Positions 1 to 10,573 are shown, counted from the stretch's first letter. The stretch is 60,327 bases of DNA from Deltaproteobacteria bacterium (GCA_016218925.1 JACRCR010000072.1:1-60327), one strand, 5' to 3'. Program-made: numbers and translations. The notes: generated by a model not told the origin, from the sequence alone.

Positions 1-1778
<1,778 letters not shown>

Positions 1779-1916
1779 TCACTAACACGGCGCCGACGTC
1801 AAGGCATCACATCCCTGTCGTTGCCTGCACGCCGCGACCTCGTCCATGGTGGGTTCCGCAGCCGAGGCCCGGCGGGGCACGGCTCGAAACGAAACAACGC
1901 ACAAGGAGGTCACACC

Positions 1917-2234
1917 ATGAACACGGAACAGACGAAGTCGCCACGCGCCCGGCGCGTGGTCACGATCCTCACGCAGGCGACGGTCGCGATGGCGATGGTT
2001 CTGGCGCTGGCGGGCAGCGCCGCCGCGGCCGATGCCCCCAAGATCAACGTCAACAGCGCGTCGGTCGAAGAACTGGCGTCCCTGCCCGGCATCGGCGCAT
2101 CCAAGGCCGCAGCGATCGTTGCCGAGCGCGAGAAGAAGCCCTTCGCCTCGGTCGCCGATCTCGAACGCGTACGCGGCATCGGCCTCAAGACCGTCGAAGA
2201 CCTCCAAGACAAGGTCACCATCGGCGGCCGCTGA
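1917..2234 (+). CDS. ComEA-like secreted helix-hairpin-helix protein
   Basis: A small (105 aa) exported protein with a DNA-binding helix-hairpin-helix pair, as in the DNA-uptake protein ComEA. A strong AAGGAGGT ribosome-binding site 6 bases upstream fixes the ATG at 1917; the reading frame itself is open further upstream. Residues 1-38 form a signal peptide (basic start, hydrophobic VAMAMVLALAGS, cleavage after AAA). The rest is the family core INVNSASVEELASLPGIG followed by a second hairpin RVRGIGLKTVEDL. The SLBB or membrane anchor of full-length ComEA is absent, as in the short Gram-negative forms. No other competence genes are nearby, so a role in transformation is only inferred. Confidence 0.9.
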   Translation: MNTEQTKSPRARRVVTILTQATVAMAMVLALAGSAAAADAPKINVNSASVEELASLPGIGASKAAAIVAEREKKPFASVADLERVRGIGLKTVEDLQDKVTIGGR

Positions 2235-2288
2235 GCGCGGCGAACCGACCCCGCGACGGGCAACGAGGACGCTCTTCGGCGCCCCTCA

Positions 2289-2514
2289 ACGCGGCAGTCG
2301 GTCCAGAAGGGTCCAGCTGCGAGGCGGAGGTGGGTTCTGAGCGCGCAGGCGTAGCGCAGCTACGTCGTAGCGATCAGGGCCCACCTCCAGGGCTCGGTAG
2401 GCGCAATCGCTCGACGCGGCAGTCGGTCCAGAAGGGTCCAGCTGCGAGGCGGAGGTGGGTTCTGAGCGCGCAGGCGTAGCGTAGCTACGTCGTAGCGATC
2501 AGGGCCCACCTCCA
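2289..2514. repeat. Two direct copies of a 101-bp palindromic repeat
   Basis: Copies at 2289-2389 and 2414-2514 are the same length and differ at one base, with a 24-bp spacer. Each begins ACGCGGCAGTCGGTCC and holds an inner inverted repeat GGAGGTGGG ... CCCACCTCC around a GTAGC/GCTAC-rich core. The arrangement resembles REP/BIME or MITE-type intergenic elements. No coding frame in it looks real. Confidence 0.85.
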
Positions 2515-2548
2515 ACGAAGCAGATGGGCCCTTATGGACCGACTGCCG
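2417..2548. repeat. Long imperfect palindrome formed by the second repeat copy
   Basis: The 28 bases at 2417-2444 and at 2521-2548 are inverted copies matching at 25 positions (CGGCAGTCGGTCCA ... TGGACCGACTGCCG). Together with the inner GGAGGTGGG stem, the whole 132-bp stretch could fold into one long hairpin. The right arm runs into the 3' end of the response-regulator gene and supplies its last codons and stop. The first repeat copy lacks this right arm. Confidence 0.8.
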
Positions 2549-2951
2549 TGACTGCCAACATGGCGGCGACGGTGGAGAGTAGCTGCTGCGGCCGAAACGG
2601 CTTAGCCAGCACCGGGCAGCCGTAGGCTTCGGCCTCGTGCTGGCCGGGGATGCTCAGGACGTCGCCGGTGACGACGGCGCTACGGCGCAGCAATTCGGGG
2701 TTGTGGTCGCGCAGGCGCGCGAGCAGTGCGCCGCCGGTATCGCCCGCGAGGTTCCAATCGAGTACGACGGCGTCGAAGTGGCCGCTGTCCAGGCAGCCGA
2801 TCGCCTCGGCGGCACTGGAGGCTCCCGCTACCGAGGCGCCGGCGCGCTCCAGAATCGAGATCGTGAGCGAGCGGATATCCGGATCGTCCTCGACCACCAG
2901 GATCGAACCGCACAGCTTCGGGCTCTTCAGGGATTTTGCGCCGTTCTGCAT
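2532..2951 (-). CDS. Single-domain response regulator (receiver only)
   Basis: A 139-residue CheY-like receiver without an output domain, likely acting by protein-protein contact in a phosphorelay. It shows ILVVEDDPDIRSL (acidic pair), VLDWNLAGDTGG (phospho-acceptor Asp near residue 60), AVVTGD (Thr switch) and LAKPFRPQQLL (conserved Lys). No kinase gene adjoins it. The last residues, VTAVGP, and the TAA stop are encoded inside the right arm of the palindromic repeat, so the C-terminus may have been trimmed or rewritten by repeat insertion. The fold is clear; the partner is unknown. Confidence 0.9.
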   Translation of the reverse strand: MQNGAKSLKSPKLCGSILVVEDDPDIRSLTISILERAGASVAGASSAAEAIGCLDSGHFDAVVLDWNLAGDTGGALLARLRDHNPELLRRSAVVTGDVLSIPGQHEAEAYGCPVLAKPFRPQQLLSTVAAMLAVTAVGP

Positions 2952-3141
2952 CGTTGTACCGGCGAGCCCGCCGGGGCTCGTGCCGGATCACTATAAGTTG
3001 CGTTTGGGCGACTAGCCATAGCCAGCGCGAGATCGTTTGCCGCGGCGGTGCCTTTGCCAGGCCGCCCGCGCTCGGGCATAAGTTCGGCGCTGCGGCCTCT
3101 CGCTCCGCGAGAGTGGAGAGGGCGCGGCGTTCGCCTTCAGG

Positions 3142-4191
3142 ATGCCGGTGGATTTTCAGGCCCAGCTTCAGAGCTTTCTCACCCGGGTTACCGGCGACCG
3201 AGCTGCCTCGGTAGAGGAACTGCGCCGTCACACCCAGGGCTTCTCGATGGAGACGATGTCTTTCGTCGGGTGTTGGCGGGATCACGAACGCTCGCACCGA
3301 CGACGTCTGGTCCTGCGACGCCAGCCCGAAGCCGGCCTGCTGGAACCCTACGACCTGCGCCCTCAGGTGGCGGCAATGCGCGCTCTTCAAGGGGTGATGC
3401 AGGTTCCGCCGCTGCTGTGGTTCGAAGAGGATCCTGCCGTTCTCGGCGCTCCGTTCTATGTCATGGAGTTCGTCGAGGGAGACGTCCCGTTGCCGATGAT
3501 GGCACCGGGCGCGGAGCTTCCGATCCCCGATGCCGCCACGCGCGAGAGGCTGGCCGGCGATCTGGCTTCCAATCTGGTGGCCCTGCACCGCTTCGACTGG
3601 CGCGGTCCTGCCTTCGAGATATTCGCTGCGCCCGCCGGGCTTCGCGAAGCGGCGCAGATGCAAGTCGAGGTGTGGCGAGGCTACTACCAGAGGTCGCGTC
3701 CCGATCCCTCGCCGATGCTCGAGAGGGCGCTGCGCGAACTCGACCGCCGTGCGCGCGAGATGACCGAACGCGGGCCGGTTTCGATCGTCCACGGCGACTT
3801 CCGCACCGGCAACTTCCTCCGCCAGGGCACGCGCGTCACTGCGGTGCTGGACTGGGAACTGGTGCACCTCGGCGATCCGATGGAAGACCTGGCGTGGGCG
3901 TGCAGCCGGCTGTGGCGAGGGCAGACCGATCTGGCCGGCCTGCTGGTGCCGCGAGCGCGCTTCGTGGAGATGTACCGGGAGGCAGGCGGCGGCGAGCTCG
4001 ACAGCGCGCGACTGGCGTTCTACGACCTGCTCGGCGCGGTCAAAATGGCGGCGATAATGCTCACCGGGATTCGCGCTTTCGCCGACGAGCGCACCGACGA
4101 CGCGCGCATGGCGATCTTCGCGCACCAACTGGACGGCCTGGGCATGGTGATCGGCGAATCGCTGGGACTGGTCCCGTCGCTCAGCAGTTGA
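3142..4191 (+). CDS. APH-family phosphotransferase (kinase fold)
   Basis: A 349-residue aminoglycoside-phosphotransferase-like (choline-kinase fold) protein of the type found next to acyl-CoA dehydrogenases, where it is thought to act on hydroxyacyl-CoA or a related small substrate rather than on antibiotics. The catalytic loop HGDFRTGNFL (near residue 217) and the metal-binding VLDWELVHLGDPMEDLAW (near residue 236) are intact. The N-terminal lobe has the QGFSMETMSF nucleotide-binding strand and LVLRRQ. It is followed after 11 bases by a small gene and then by a secreted-protein gene, apparently one operon. The substrate is not readable from sequence. Confidence 0.88.
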   Translation: MPVDFQAQLQSFLTRVTGDRAASVEELRRHTQGFSMETMSFVGCWRDHERSHRRRLVLRRQPEAGLLEPYDLRPQVAAMRALQGVMQVPPLLWFEEDPAVLGAPFYVMEFVEGDVPLPMMAPGAELPIPDAATRERLAGDLASNLVALHRFDWRGPAFEIFAAPAGLREAAQMQVEVWRGYYQRSRPDPSPMLERALRELDRRAREMTERGPVSIVHGDFRTGNFLRQGTRVTAVLDWELVHLGDPMEDLAWACSRLWRGQTDLAGLLVPRARFVEMYREAGGGELDSARLAFYDLLGAVKMAAIMLTGIRAFADERTDDARMAIFAHQLDGLGMVIGESLGLVPSLSS

Positions 4192-4202
4192 GGCGTGAGA
4201 AG

Positions 4203-4649
4203 ATGCTCGAGCTCGACCGCATCCTTTCCGGCATGATTCGCGTGCTCGAAGACCGGGTGCTGCCCGAGTTGTCGTCCGGCTACGCGCGCGGCCAGTTGCA
4301 CGCGGTGCTCGAACTGCTCGAGAACCTGCAGGGGCGCACGGTGTGGGGAGGCCCGCTGCTGGAAGGCGAAACCGCGATGCTCGAGTCGCTTGCCGCCGAG
4401 GCAGTCGGGAAGCTGACCGACCCGCGCGGGTCGCTTGCTGCGCGGCTGCGCGACTACGTCGCTGCGCCGCCATCGTCGCTCGGCGAGCGGATTCACGTTG
4501 GGCGCGCTCTGGTGTGCGAACTGGTCGCCGGCGGGCATGCTGACCAGGGCGCGCTGGCGACTCTGGTCGACGGCTATCTGACCAACGACGCCGTGATGAA
4601 GGCGCTGGGTCTCAAACCCTCGCGCCTCAGCGAGATCTCACGGGGATGA
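4203..4649 (+). CDS. Conserved small protein linked to the APH-family gene
   Basis: A 148-residue, mostly helical, soluble protein starting MLELDRILSGMIRVLEDRVL. A much longer open frame extends upstream, but only this part is likely translated, because the upstream stretch overlaps the APH gene out of frame. It starts 11 bases after the APH stop and overlaps the next gene by ATGA, so translational coupling is likely. I recognise no catalytic motif. Small helical genes downstream of APH-type genes are a familiar arrangement, which suggests a shared function, but none can be assigned. Confidence 0.72.
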   Translation: MLELDRILSGMIRVLEDRVLPELSSGYARGQLHAVLELLENLQGRTVWGGPLLEGETAMLESLAAEAVGKLTDPRGSLAARLRDYVAAPPSSLGERIHVGRALVCELVAGGHADQGALATLVDGYLTNDAVMKALGLKPSRLSEISRG

Positions 4650-5254
4650 GACACGTGAGGATGCGCGTTGCGTGCGCGGCACTGCTCGCGTTGTCGGTGG
4701 CGACGGCGGCGACTGCGCAGGAGGAAGAGCCCGACGTAGCCGGTGACGACTCCGCGCAGGCGGTCGAGCAAGACGTCGCCGCCCAGCCCGATGCAGCGGC
4801 GTCCGCTCCGGATGTGCCGCAAAGCGCGGAAGAGGCGCGCGACTGGAGCGCGCGCTCCAAAGTCAAAGCGCTCGGCGAAGGCACAGAGCAACTCTACGCT
4901 GTCGAGCATCCCGGCTCGTGGTCGTTGCACGTCGAGAACGTTCCGGCGGCGGCGATTTTCGCGCTCTGGCACGGGGTGGGCGGACCTACCGTGGCCTCCA
5001 AGCAGGCTCTGGATTTCCCCTTCACGATGTCGGTTCACCAGACGACGGTCGAACGTGTCGTCGCCCGCATCCTGGACGGCTACAACTACACGCTACACTA
5101 CGAGAATGGACGCCTGGCGGAAGTCCGGGTAGTCGGGGCGATCCCGTCGCGCTCGTACAAGACCCCGCGTCTGGTCGAATCGCGTGCGCAGTGGACCGAT
5201 TCCGAGGTCACGCTGCTCACCGCCGGTGAGCCGGCGCCGGCCGACAAACCCTGA
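4646..5254 (+). CDS. Secreted protein with an STN-like domain
   Basis: A 202-residue exported protein. Residues 1-25 form a signal peptide (MRMRVACAALLALSVATAATA) followed by an acidic, alanine-rich stretch. Residues about 85-165 (WSLHVENVPAAAIFALWHG, LDFPFTMSVHQTTVERVVAR, YNYTLHYENGRLAEVRVVG) resemble the secretin/TonB short N-terminal domain used by proteins that polymerise or signal in the periplasm. It overlaps the preceding gene by ATGA. A second ATG at 4661 would also leave a good signal peptide. The domain match is from memory of the pattern and is moderate. Confidence 0.7.
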   Translation: MRHVRMRVACAALLALSVATAATAQEEEPDVAGDDSAQAVEQDVAAQPDAAASAPDVPQSAEEARDWSARSKVKALGEGTEQLYAVEHPGSWSLHVENVPAAAIFALWHGVGGPTVASKQALDFPFTMSVHQTTVERVVARILDGYNYTLHYENGRLAEVRVVGAIPSRSYKTPRLVESRAQWTDSEVTLLTAGEPAPADKP

Positions 5255-5286
5255 CGCGCGCGGCCGGCTGGCGCGGCGCGGATTCC

Positions 5287-6417
5287 TCAGTTCAATTCGT
5301 AGGCGACGATGTCGCTCGGGAACGAATCGCCGGGTGCGAGCACCGTGCTGCTCGACGGATATTCGGGCGGCAACTTGTCGGGCCCGATCACGTAGGCGTC
5401 GACGCGGTCGAGTCCGGCCTGCGCGACGTAGAGGATGCCGCCGCGTAGCACCATGCGTGCGGGGTATGACGACGGATCGTCTTTGGTACTGGCGAAGGGC
5501 GGTTCTTCCGGCAGCATGCCGTCGTCGGCGACCGTGAACAGATCGATGCGCCCGGCGTTGTAGGCCGAGGCGTACAGCGTGGTGCCGTCGAGCACGATGC
5601 TCGAATAGTACTGCGCCGCCTTGGTTCTGGAGTCCTGCTCCGCAGGCAGGGTACCGTCAGCAAGGATGCGGTAGGCGCGGATCGCGCGATCGCCGGCCGA
5701 AGTCACGTACAGAATGTTGTCGCGGATCTCCATGTCGTCGGGCAACGAGATCGCGTCGATCGGATCCTGGGCCTCCGCATCGTCGGGGACGTTGCCGTCG
5801 GCATCGAGCAGGAATACGTCGATGAGCTGGGAGCGCCGCGAGCCGGCGTACAGATAGCCGCCGCTGAGCTCGAGCGAAACGTAGTCGGCCGGGTACTGGC
5901 CGGTTCCGACCCCGGTCGGATCGGCGGGTACCATACCGTCCTGCAACTCGAAGGACTCGACGAGTCCGTAGCCGGTGATCGCAGCGTATAGAATCCCGTT
6001 GCGTACGATCAGATCCAGCGGCACCGAGTCCTCGCGAACGTCGGTTTGGGCGTCGGGGCCGACCGGTAGCGCACCGTCCTGGCCAAGCCTTGCCGAAACG
6101 ATGCGATCTTCGGTGGCGACGTACAGGATGCCATCGTTGATGGTCAGGCGCCGCGGGTTGGTCAGGTGCATGGTCGAGAACGGCGCGGCTGGCAGCAGGC
6201 CATCGGTGCCGAGCCGGTAGGCATCGACGCGGTCGCCCTGGGCCATCGTGACGTAGAGCACGATGTTGCCGGGCGGCGCGGTGGTGGTGGGCCCGGGCGG
6301 AAGATCGGACGAGGTCCCACTTCCTGCGCCGCACGAGGCGGTGGCCATCACGCAAAGGGCGAGGAGGAGGGCGCGGGGGCCGCAGAGGCGCCGCAGCTTC
6401 GATGCAGGCTCAGGCAT
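5287..6417 (-). CDS. Beta-propeller lipoprotein
   Basis: A 376-residue lipoprotein: signal peptide with lipobox-like TASC at about residues 26-29, then a Thr/Pro-rich linker. The body is repeated strands of the form GILYVATEDRIVSARLGQDG, NILYVTSAGDRAIRAYRIL and TTLYASAYNAGRIDLFTV, spaced about 45-50 residues, as in six- or seven-bladed lactonase/YncE propellers. It is convergent with the STN-like gene and divergent from the THUMP gene across about 150 bases. No catalytic residues are recognisable, so binding or a structural role in the cell envelope is as likely as an enzyme activity. Confidence 0.78.
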   Translation of the reverse strand: MPEPASKLRRLCGPRALLLALCVMATASCGAGSGTSSDLPPGPTTTAPPGNIVLYVTMAQGDRVDAYRLGTDGLLPAAPFSTMHLTNPRRLTINDGILYVATEDRIVSARLGQDGALPVGPDAQTDVREDSVPLDLIVRNGILYAAITGYGLVESFELQDGMVPADPTGVGTGQYPADYVSLELSGGYLYAGSRRSQLIDVFLLDADGNVPDDAEAQDPIDAISLPDDMEIRDNILYVTSAGDRAIRAYRILADGTLPAEQDSRTKAAQYYSSIVLDGTTLYASAYNAGRIDLFTVADDGMLPEEPPFASTKDDPSSYPARMVLRGGILYVAQAGLDRVDAYVIGPDKLPPEYPSSSTVLAPGDSFPSDIVAYELN

Positions 6418-6567
6418 GCGCGACCATTAGCCAAGGCTCGGGCTGCTGTCCAGCCGGCGCCGCGCCGCCGGCGCCTTCGCGCAGGTTGACGCGACATCGC
6501 GCCCGACACAGGGCGCAGTGTGTGCGGATTCGTTGCCGCACCTCGGCGCGGCAACGATAATCGGCCG

Positions 6568-7143
6568 ATGGCCCATGCTCGAAACGATGCAGAGGAGTGG
6601 AATGTACTGGTGGTGTGCCGCCAAGGGCCCGGCGTGACGGGCCGGACTCTGGCAGCCCTTGGCCGCCTGGGGCGTTTTCGTACCGGCGGCTACCCGCAGG
6701 TTCTGCTCGGCGTGGTGGGTCGCACTCGCGCCACCTCTGCGCCATCGCTGGCGGCCGGCATCGAAGAACTGGTGGCCGGCGCGGCGCCCTTCGACGAACT
6801 GGTGGAAAGAGTGCTCCCGGTGGAGAAGGCGATCCTGTTTCGCCGCGATGACGTGACCGAGACACTGTGCGAGGAACTCGAAGGGACAGGTCCAAGGCTG
6901 GCCGGCAGGAGCTTTCATGTGCGCAGCCACCTGCGAGGTCTCAAGGGCCGGGTCGAGCACCCCGCGCTCGAGCGCGCGCTTGGGGCGTTCCTGGCCGAGA
7001 GGGCGGAAGCCGCCGGCGCGCCGGCGCGCGTCACCTTCGACGACCCCGACTTCATCGTCGCGGTCGAGGTTGCCGGCCAGAGGGTAGGCTACGCGTTCCT
7101 GGATCGGGAGCTGCGCGCATCGTCGCGCGTGCGCGCCAAGTAG
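6568..7143 (+). CDS. Stand-alone THUMP-domain protein
   Basis: A 191-residue protein with an RNA-binding THUMP domain in its C-terminal half (GRSFHVRSHLRGLKGRVEHP, then DDPDFIVAVEVAGQRVGYAF). The N-terminal part starts VLVVCRQGPGVTGRTLAALG. Archaeal and eukaryotic Tan1/THUMPD1 proteins of this form assist tRNA acetylation; in bacteria THUMP is normally fused to a methyltransferase, thiouridylase or ThiI. No catalytic domain is attached here. The ATG at 6568 is chosen because the part of the open frame before it has no family character. The partner enzyme is unknown. Confidence 0.75.
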   Translation: MAHARNDAEEWNVLVVCRQGPGVTGRTLAALGRLGRFRTGGYPQVLLGVVGRTRATSAPSLAAGIEELVAGAAPFDELVERVLPVEKAILFRRDDVTETLCEELEGTGPRLAGRSFHVRSHLRGLKGRVEHPALERALGAFLAERAEAAGAPARVTFDDPDFIVAVEVAGQRVGYAFLDRELRASSRVRAK

Positions 7144-7171
7144 GCGCTCTCCGGCGCGCGTCGCCAGCGCC

Positions 7172-8191
7172 TCAGCCGTTCGGAGCCAGCAGAACCTTGA
7201 CGGCGCCGCTGTGTTTGTCGGACGCGGTCTCGAAGCCTTTCTGGATGTCCTCGAGGTCGAACGTGTGGGTGATCAGACGGCGCAGCACCTGTGCTCTGGA
7301 GGAGAGCAACTCGAGCGCGACCTCGAAATCGGCGCCGGCGCCGCGCGGCCGGTTGTAGACCATCGAGCCGACCAGACGCAGTTCCTTGATCAGCATGATC
7401 AGCGGCTCGAAAGCCGGGGTTTTCTCGAACAGCCCGACGATCACTACGCTGCCGCCGCGGGCGGCCGCGTAGACCGCGTCCGAGACCGTGGTGGCCTCGC
7501 CGCCGACGGTTTCGATCACCGTCTGCGGCGGCTCGCCGAGCGAGCCGACCTCGTCGGGGTGCAGCACCTGATCGACGCCGATCGCCTCGGCCAAAGCGCG
7601 TTGATGCGGATGGCGGGCGGTGATCGCGACGAAGCCCGCGCCGGCGTGGCCACACGCCGCGGCTGCCAGCAGTCCGATGGTGCCGGCACCGAGCACCAGT
7701 ACGCGGCTGCCTTTGGTGACGCCGCCGAGGCGCGCGGCGTGTACCGCGACGGCGGTGGGTTCGGCGAGCGCGCCGAGCTCGAAATCCACCTCGCGCGGAA
7801 GCGCGAACGTAGTGTAGTCGGGCGCCAGCACATGGGTAGCCATACCGCCGGCCAATCCGAGTCCCACGAACTCGAGCCCCGGGCACAGATGGTAGTCGCC
7901 GGCCAGGCAGTAAGCGCACTTCCCGCAGCGCGACAGAGGCTCGATCGTCACGCGGTCGCCTTCGCGCACGCCGCGAGCGCGGGCGCCCACTGCGTCGATG
8001 ATTCCGCTCATCTCGTGCCCCGGGCACGAGGGCGGCAGCATGCCGCGACCGCGAAACGCGTGCAGATCGCTGCCGCAGATGCCGCAGCGCTGCACGCGCA
8101 GGCGAACCTGACCGAGGCCGGGCACCGGCGTCGCAGCCTCGACGACGCCGATGCGCCCCGGTCCCTGGTAGCGGGCCTGTCTTTCCATCAC
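7172..8191 (-). CDS. Zinc-dependent alcohol dehydrogenase (MDR family)
   Basis: A 339-residue medium-chain dehydrogenase. Catalytic zinc ligands are CGICGSDLHAF and PGHEMSG; the structural zinc loop CGKCAYCLAGDYHLC has all four Cys. The nucleotide-binding strand is VLVLGAGTIGLLAAAAC. Members oxidise secondary alcohols, sugar alcohols or threonine with NAD(P)+. It follows the first acyl-CoA dehydrogenase gene by 4 bases, so it is probably the last gene of the TetR-led leftward operon and may feed carbon into, or drain it from, beta-oxidation. The substrate is not determined. Confidence 0.9.
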   Translation of the reverse strand: MMERQARYQGPGRIGVVEAATPVPGLGQVRLRVQRCGICGSDLHAFRGRGMLPPSCPGHEMSGIIDAVGARARGVREGDRVTIEPLSRCGKCAYCLAGDYHLCPGLEFVGLGLAGGMATHVLAPDYTTFALPREVDFELGALAEPTAVAVHAARLGGVTKGSRVLVLGAGTIGLLAAAACGHAGAGFVAITARHPHQRALAEAIGVDQVLHPDEVGSLGEPPQTVIETVGGEATTVSDAVYAAARGGSVVIVGLFEKTPAFEPLIMLIKELRLVGSMVYNRPRGAGADFEVALELLSSRAQVLRRLITHTFDLEDIQKGFETASDKHSGAVKVLLAPNG

Positions 8192-8195
8192 GCGA

Positions 8196-9422
8196 TCAAT
8201 TCAGCTCGCCGCTGCTGTAGCCGAGAATGCTGCGCGCGATGATGAGCTGGTTGATCTGCTGGGTGCCCTCGTAGATGTCGGTGATCTTGGCGTCGCGCAT
8301 CCACTTCTCGAGCATCATCTTGCGCGAGTAGCCGAGAGCGCCGGCCAGTTCGACGCACTTTTGGGTGACTCGGGTGACGACGGTTCCGGCCTTGGCCTTG
8401 GCCATCGACGCCTCGCGCGAGTTGCGCTGCCCGCGGTCCATCATGTTGCAGGCCTTCCAGGTCAGCAGCCGCGCCGCCTGGAGCTGGGCCTCCATGTTCA
8501 TCACTTCGCGTTCGAGCACGGTCTGCTCGGACGGTCCCGCTTCGTAGCGGATCGCGATGCCCTGCTCGGCGAGAACTTGCGTGAGGACCTCGAGCGCCGC
8601 GCGCGCCACGCCGATGCCGCTGGCCGCGACGATCGGGCGCGTGCTGTCGAAGGTCGCCATCACGCCGCCGAAGCTGCCGGTGGAGCCCTTCTCGACGATC
8701 TCGGCGGTGCCGAGGATGTTGTCGGCGGGGATGCGCGCGTTGTCGAGTGTGATAGTCACCGTGTCGGATGCGCGGATGCCCATCTTGTCTTCGAGTCTGG
8801 TGACGGTGACCCCCGGCGTTCCGGCCGGCACGATGAACGACTTGATGGCGGCGCGGCCCTTGCTGCGATCCAGAGTGGCCCACACCACGACGAAACCGTC
8901 GGACTCGTTGAGGGCGCGGTGCCCGGCGGTGCAGAATATCTTGGTGCCGTTGAGCACCCACTCGTCTCCTTCACGCACCGCGGTGGTCGCGACCTGCTTG
9001 GAGTCGGAGCCGAAGTGCGGCTCGGTGATCGCCATCGCGCCCCACTTGGGCTTGCCCTTGTAGAAGCTGCCGAGGAAGCGCTGCTTCTGCTCGGGCGTTC
9101 CCACCGCCTGAACAGCCGCGCCGCCCAGGCCGGGGTTGGGGATCGACAGGTACAGACCGGCGTCGCCCCAGGCCAGTTCCTCGATCTGCATACACGCCAG
9201 CAGCGTGTTTTCGGAGACCTTCTTGTCGCCGCTCTTCTTGCCGCCGAGCGAAGTGGCCTCGGCGTTGGCTTTGCTGGCCTCCCACATCGTGTTGAAGAAA
9301 TCCCACGGGTCGGTGTGTTCCTCTTCGTCGTACTGGCGAGAGATCGGCCGCATCAGACTCTCGGCCGCCATGCGTGCCATCGCGATCCTTCCCTGGGCTG
9401 CCTTTGAAAGACTGAAATCCAT
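8196..9422 (-). CDS. Acyl-CoA dehydrogenase
   Basis: A 408-residue FAD-dependent acyl-CoA dehydrogenase that introduces the alpha-beta double bond in an acyl-CoA and passes electrons to ETF. Recognisable blocks are AMAITEPHFGSDSKQVATTA (substrate/FAD contact), WVLNGTKIFCTAGHRA and the C-terminal DIYEGTQQINQLIIAR, whose Glu (about residue 386) is at the catalytic-base position of the short/medium-chain enzymes. It lies 62 bases downstream of a second acyl-CoA dehydrogenase gene in the same operon. Chain-length specificity cannot be read from the sequence. Confidence 0.93.
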   Translation of the reverse strand: MDFSLSKAAQGRIAMARMAAESLMRPISRQYDEEEHTDPWDFFNTMWEASKANAEATSLGGKKSGDKKVSENTLLACMQIEELAWGDAGLYLSIPNPGLGGAAVQAVGTPEQKQRFLGSFYKGKPKWGAMAITEPHFGSDSKQVATTAVREGDEWVLNGTKIFCTAGHRALNESDGFVVVWATLDRSKGRAAIKSFIVPAGTPGVTVTRLEDKMGIRASDTVTITLDNARIPADNILGTAEIVEKGSTGSFGGVMATFDSTRPIVAASGIGVARAALEVLTQVLAEQGIAIRYEAGPSEQTVLEREVMNMEAQLQAARLLTWKACNMMDRGQRNSREASMAKAKAGTVVTRVTQKCVELAGALGYSRKMMLEKWMRDAKITDIYEGTQQINQLIIARSILGYSSGELN

Positions 9423-9484
9423 GATGTCGTACTCCTGTCTGTCCTGTCCCCTGACTCTCTATCGCACCTCGTCGCGGGTCGCGC

Positions 9485-10573
9485 TCAGATGCTGGCGATG
9501 CCCTCGAAGGTCGCGAAGCCGCGGCCGTTGCGCACCCACATCTCGCTCGGATGATCGCGAATGAAGCCGTGTCCGCCGAGCACCTGCAGGCCGTTGTCGG
9601 TCACCGTCATCACCATGTCCGCGCAGTAGCGGTGGGCGAGCGCGACTTCGCGCGCCGCCTCGTTTCCCTGGTCGAGGTTCCACGCCGCCTCCCAGTTGAG
9701 CAGGCGCGCAGCGTCGGTCTCGGTTGCCATGTCGGCGAGCATGAACGCGATCGCCTGCTTCTGGCCGACCTTGACGCCGAACACGTCGCGTTCCTTGGCG
9801 TAGCCGATGGCGTAGTCGAGAGTGGCCTTGGCCACGCCCACCGCCATCGCCGACTGCGCCACGCGCGCACGCCGCAGCAGTTTGGCGGCGTCGCCGGGCA
9901 GCCGCGCCGAATCCGGCACGCGGCAGCCGCGCAGCGCGATCGAGTACAACTCCAGCGCATGCAGCCCGAGCATCTTCTCGCGCTCGCCAATCTCGAGTCC
10001 CGGCGTTCCGGAGGGAACCACGAACGCTGCCAGCGCCCCGCTGTCATCGGCCGCGTAGACGACGATCCAAGGCGCCGCCTTGGCCAGCGGCACCATGCAC
10101 TTGTCGCCGTCGAGCACCCAGCCGCCGCCATCGCGGCGCGCTGTGGTGCGCATCCGGGTGAAGTGGAAATTGATGTGCGGCTCGAGCACCGCGGCGCTGC
10201 CCGGGACGAAGCGTTCGCCGAGGTAGGCCGGTAGCAGGTCCTGCTTCTGCTGCTCGGTTCCCAGCACCAGTACCGGGTCGACCACCAGCCGCGGCGACAG
10301 CAGGTGCAGCGCGATGGCGAGGTCTCCCTCGGCAAGTCCTTCGGCGATCAGCGCGCCGGTTACCGCCGAAGGCGCCTGGCTGGCATAGCCGCCGTAGGCC
10401 TCGGGGACCGATCCCTGGATGAGACCGAGTTCCCACGCGGCGTCGACCAGGCTTTCCGCAACTGTCGCGGTCTCGTCGGCTTCACGGGCGGCCGGCCGCA
10501 CGCGCTCGGCCGCGAACGACGTCACGGTCTCGCGGATCAGTTGCTGTTCTTCGTCGAACTCGAAATCAATCAC
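9485..10573 (-). CDS. Acyl-CoA dehydrogenase, shorter paralogue
   Basis: A 362-residue acyl-CoA dehydrogenase. The GTG at 10573 is chosen because it has a GGAGG site 8 bases upstream and begins IDFEFDEEQQLIRETVTSFA, the usual family N-terminus. Blocks WVLDGDKCMVPLAKAAPWIV and LQVLGGHGFIRDHPSEMWVR are present. The protein ends at FEGIASI, so the Glu is kept but the usual final helix is very short. The start overlaps the end of the TetR gene by 8 bases, so the two are translationally coupled. Paired divergent paralogues like this can work as heteromers, for example in sterol side-chain degradation; that is inference here. Confidence 0.92.
   Translation of the reverse strand: MIDFEFDEEQQLIRETVTSFAAERVRPAAREADETATVAESLVDAAWELGLIQGSVPEAYGGYASQAPSAVTGALIAEGLAEGDLAIALHLLSPRLVVDPVLVLGTEQQKQDLLPAYLGERFVPGSAAVLEPHINFHFTRMRTTARRDGGGWVLDGDKCMVPLAKAAPWIVVYAADDSGALAAFVVPSGTPGLEIGEREKMLGLHALELYSIALRGCRVPDSARLPGDAAKLLRRARVAQSAMAVGVAKATLDYAIGYAKERDVFGVKVGQKQAIAFMLADMATETDAARLLNWEAAWNLDQGNEAAREVALAHRYCADMVMTVTDNGLQVLGGHGFIRDHPSEMWVRNGRGFATFEGIASI

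Noticed and set aside
3048-4202. Upstream two thirds of a 533-codon rightward frame
   Set aside because: Overlaps the APH-family gene out of frame; Arg/Gly-rich composition is typical of a shadow frame. Only the last 148 codons are kept.
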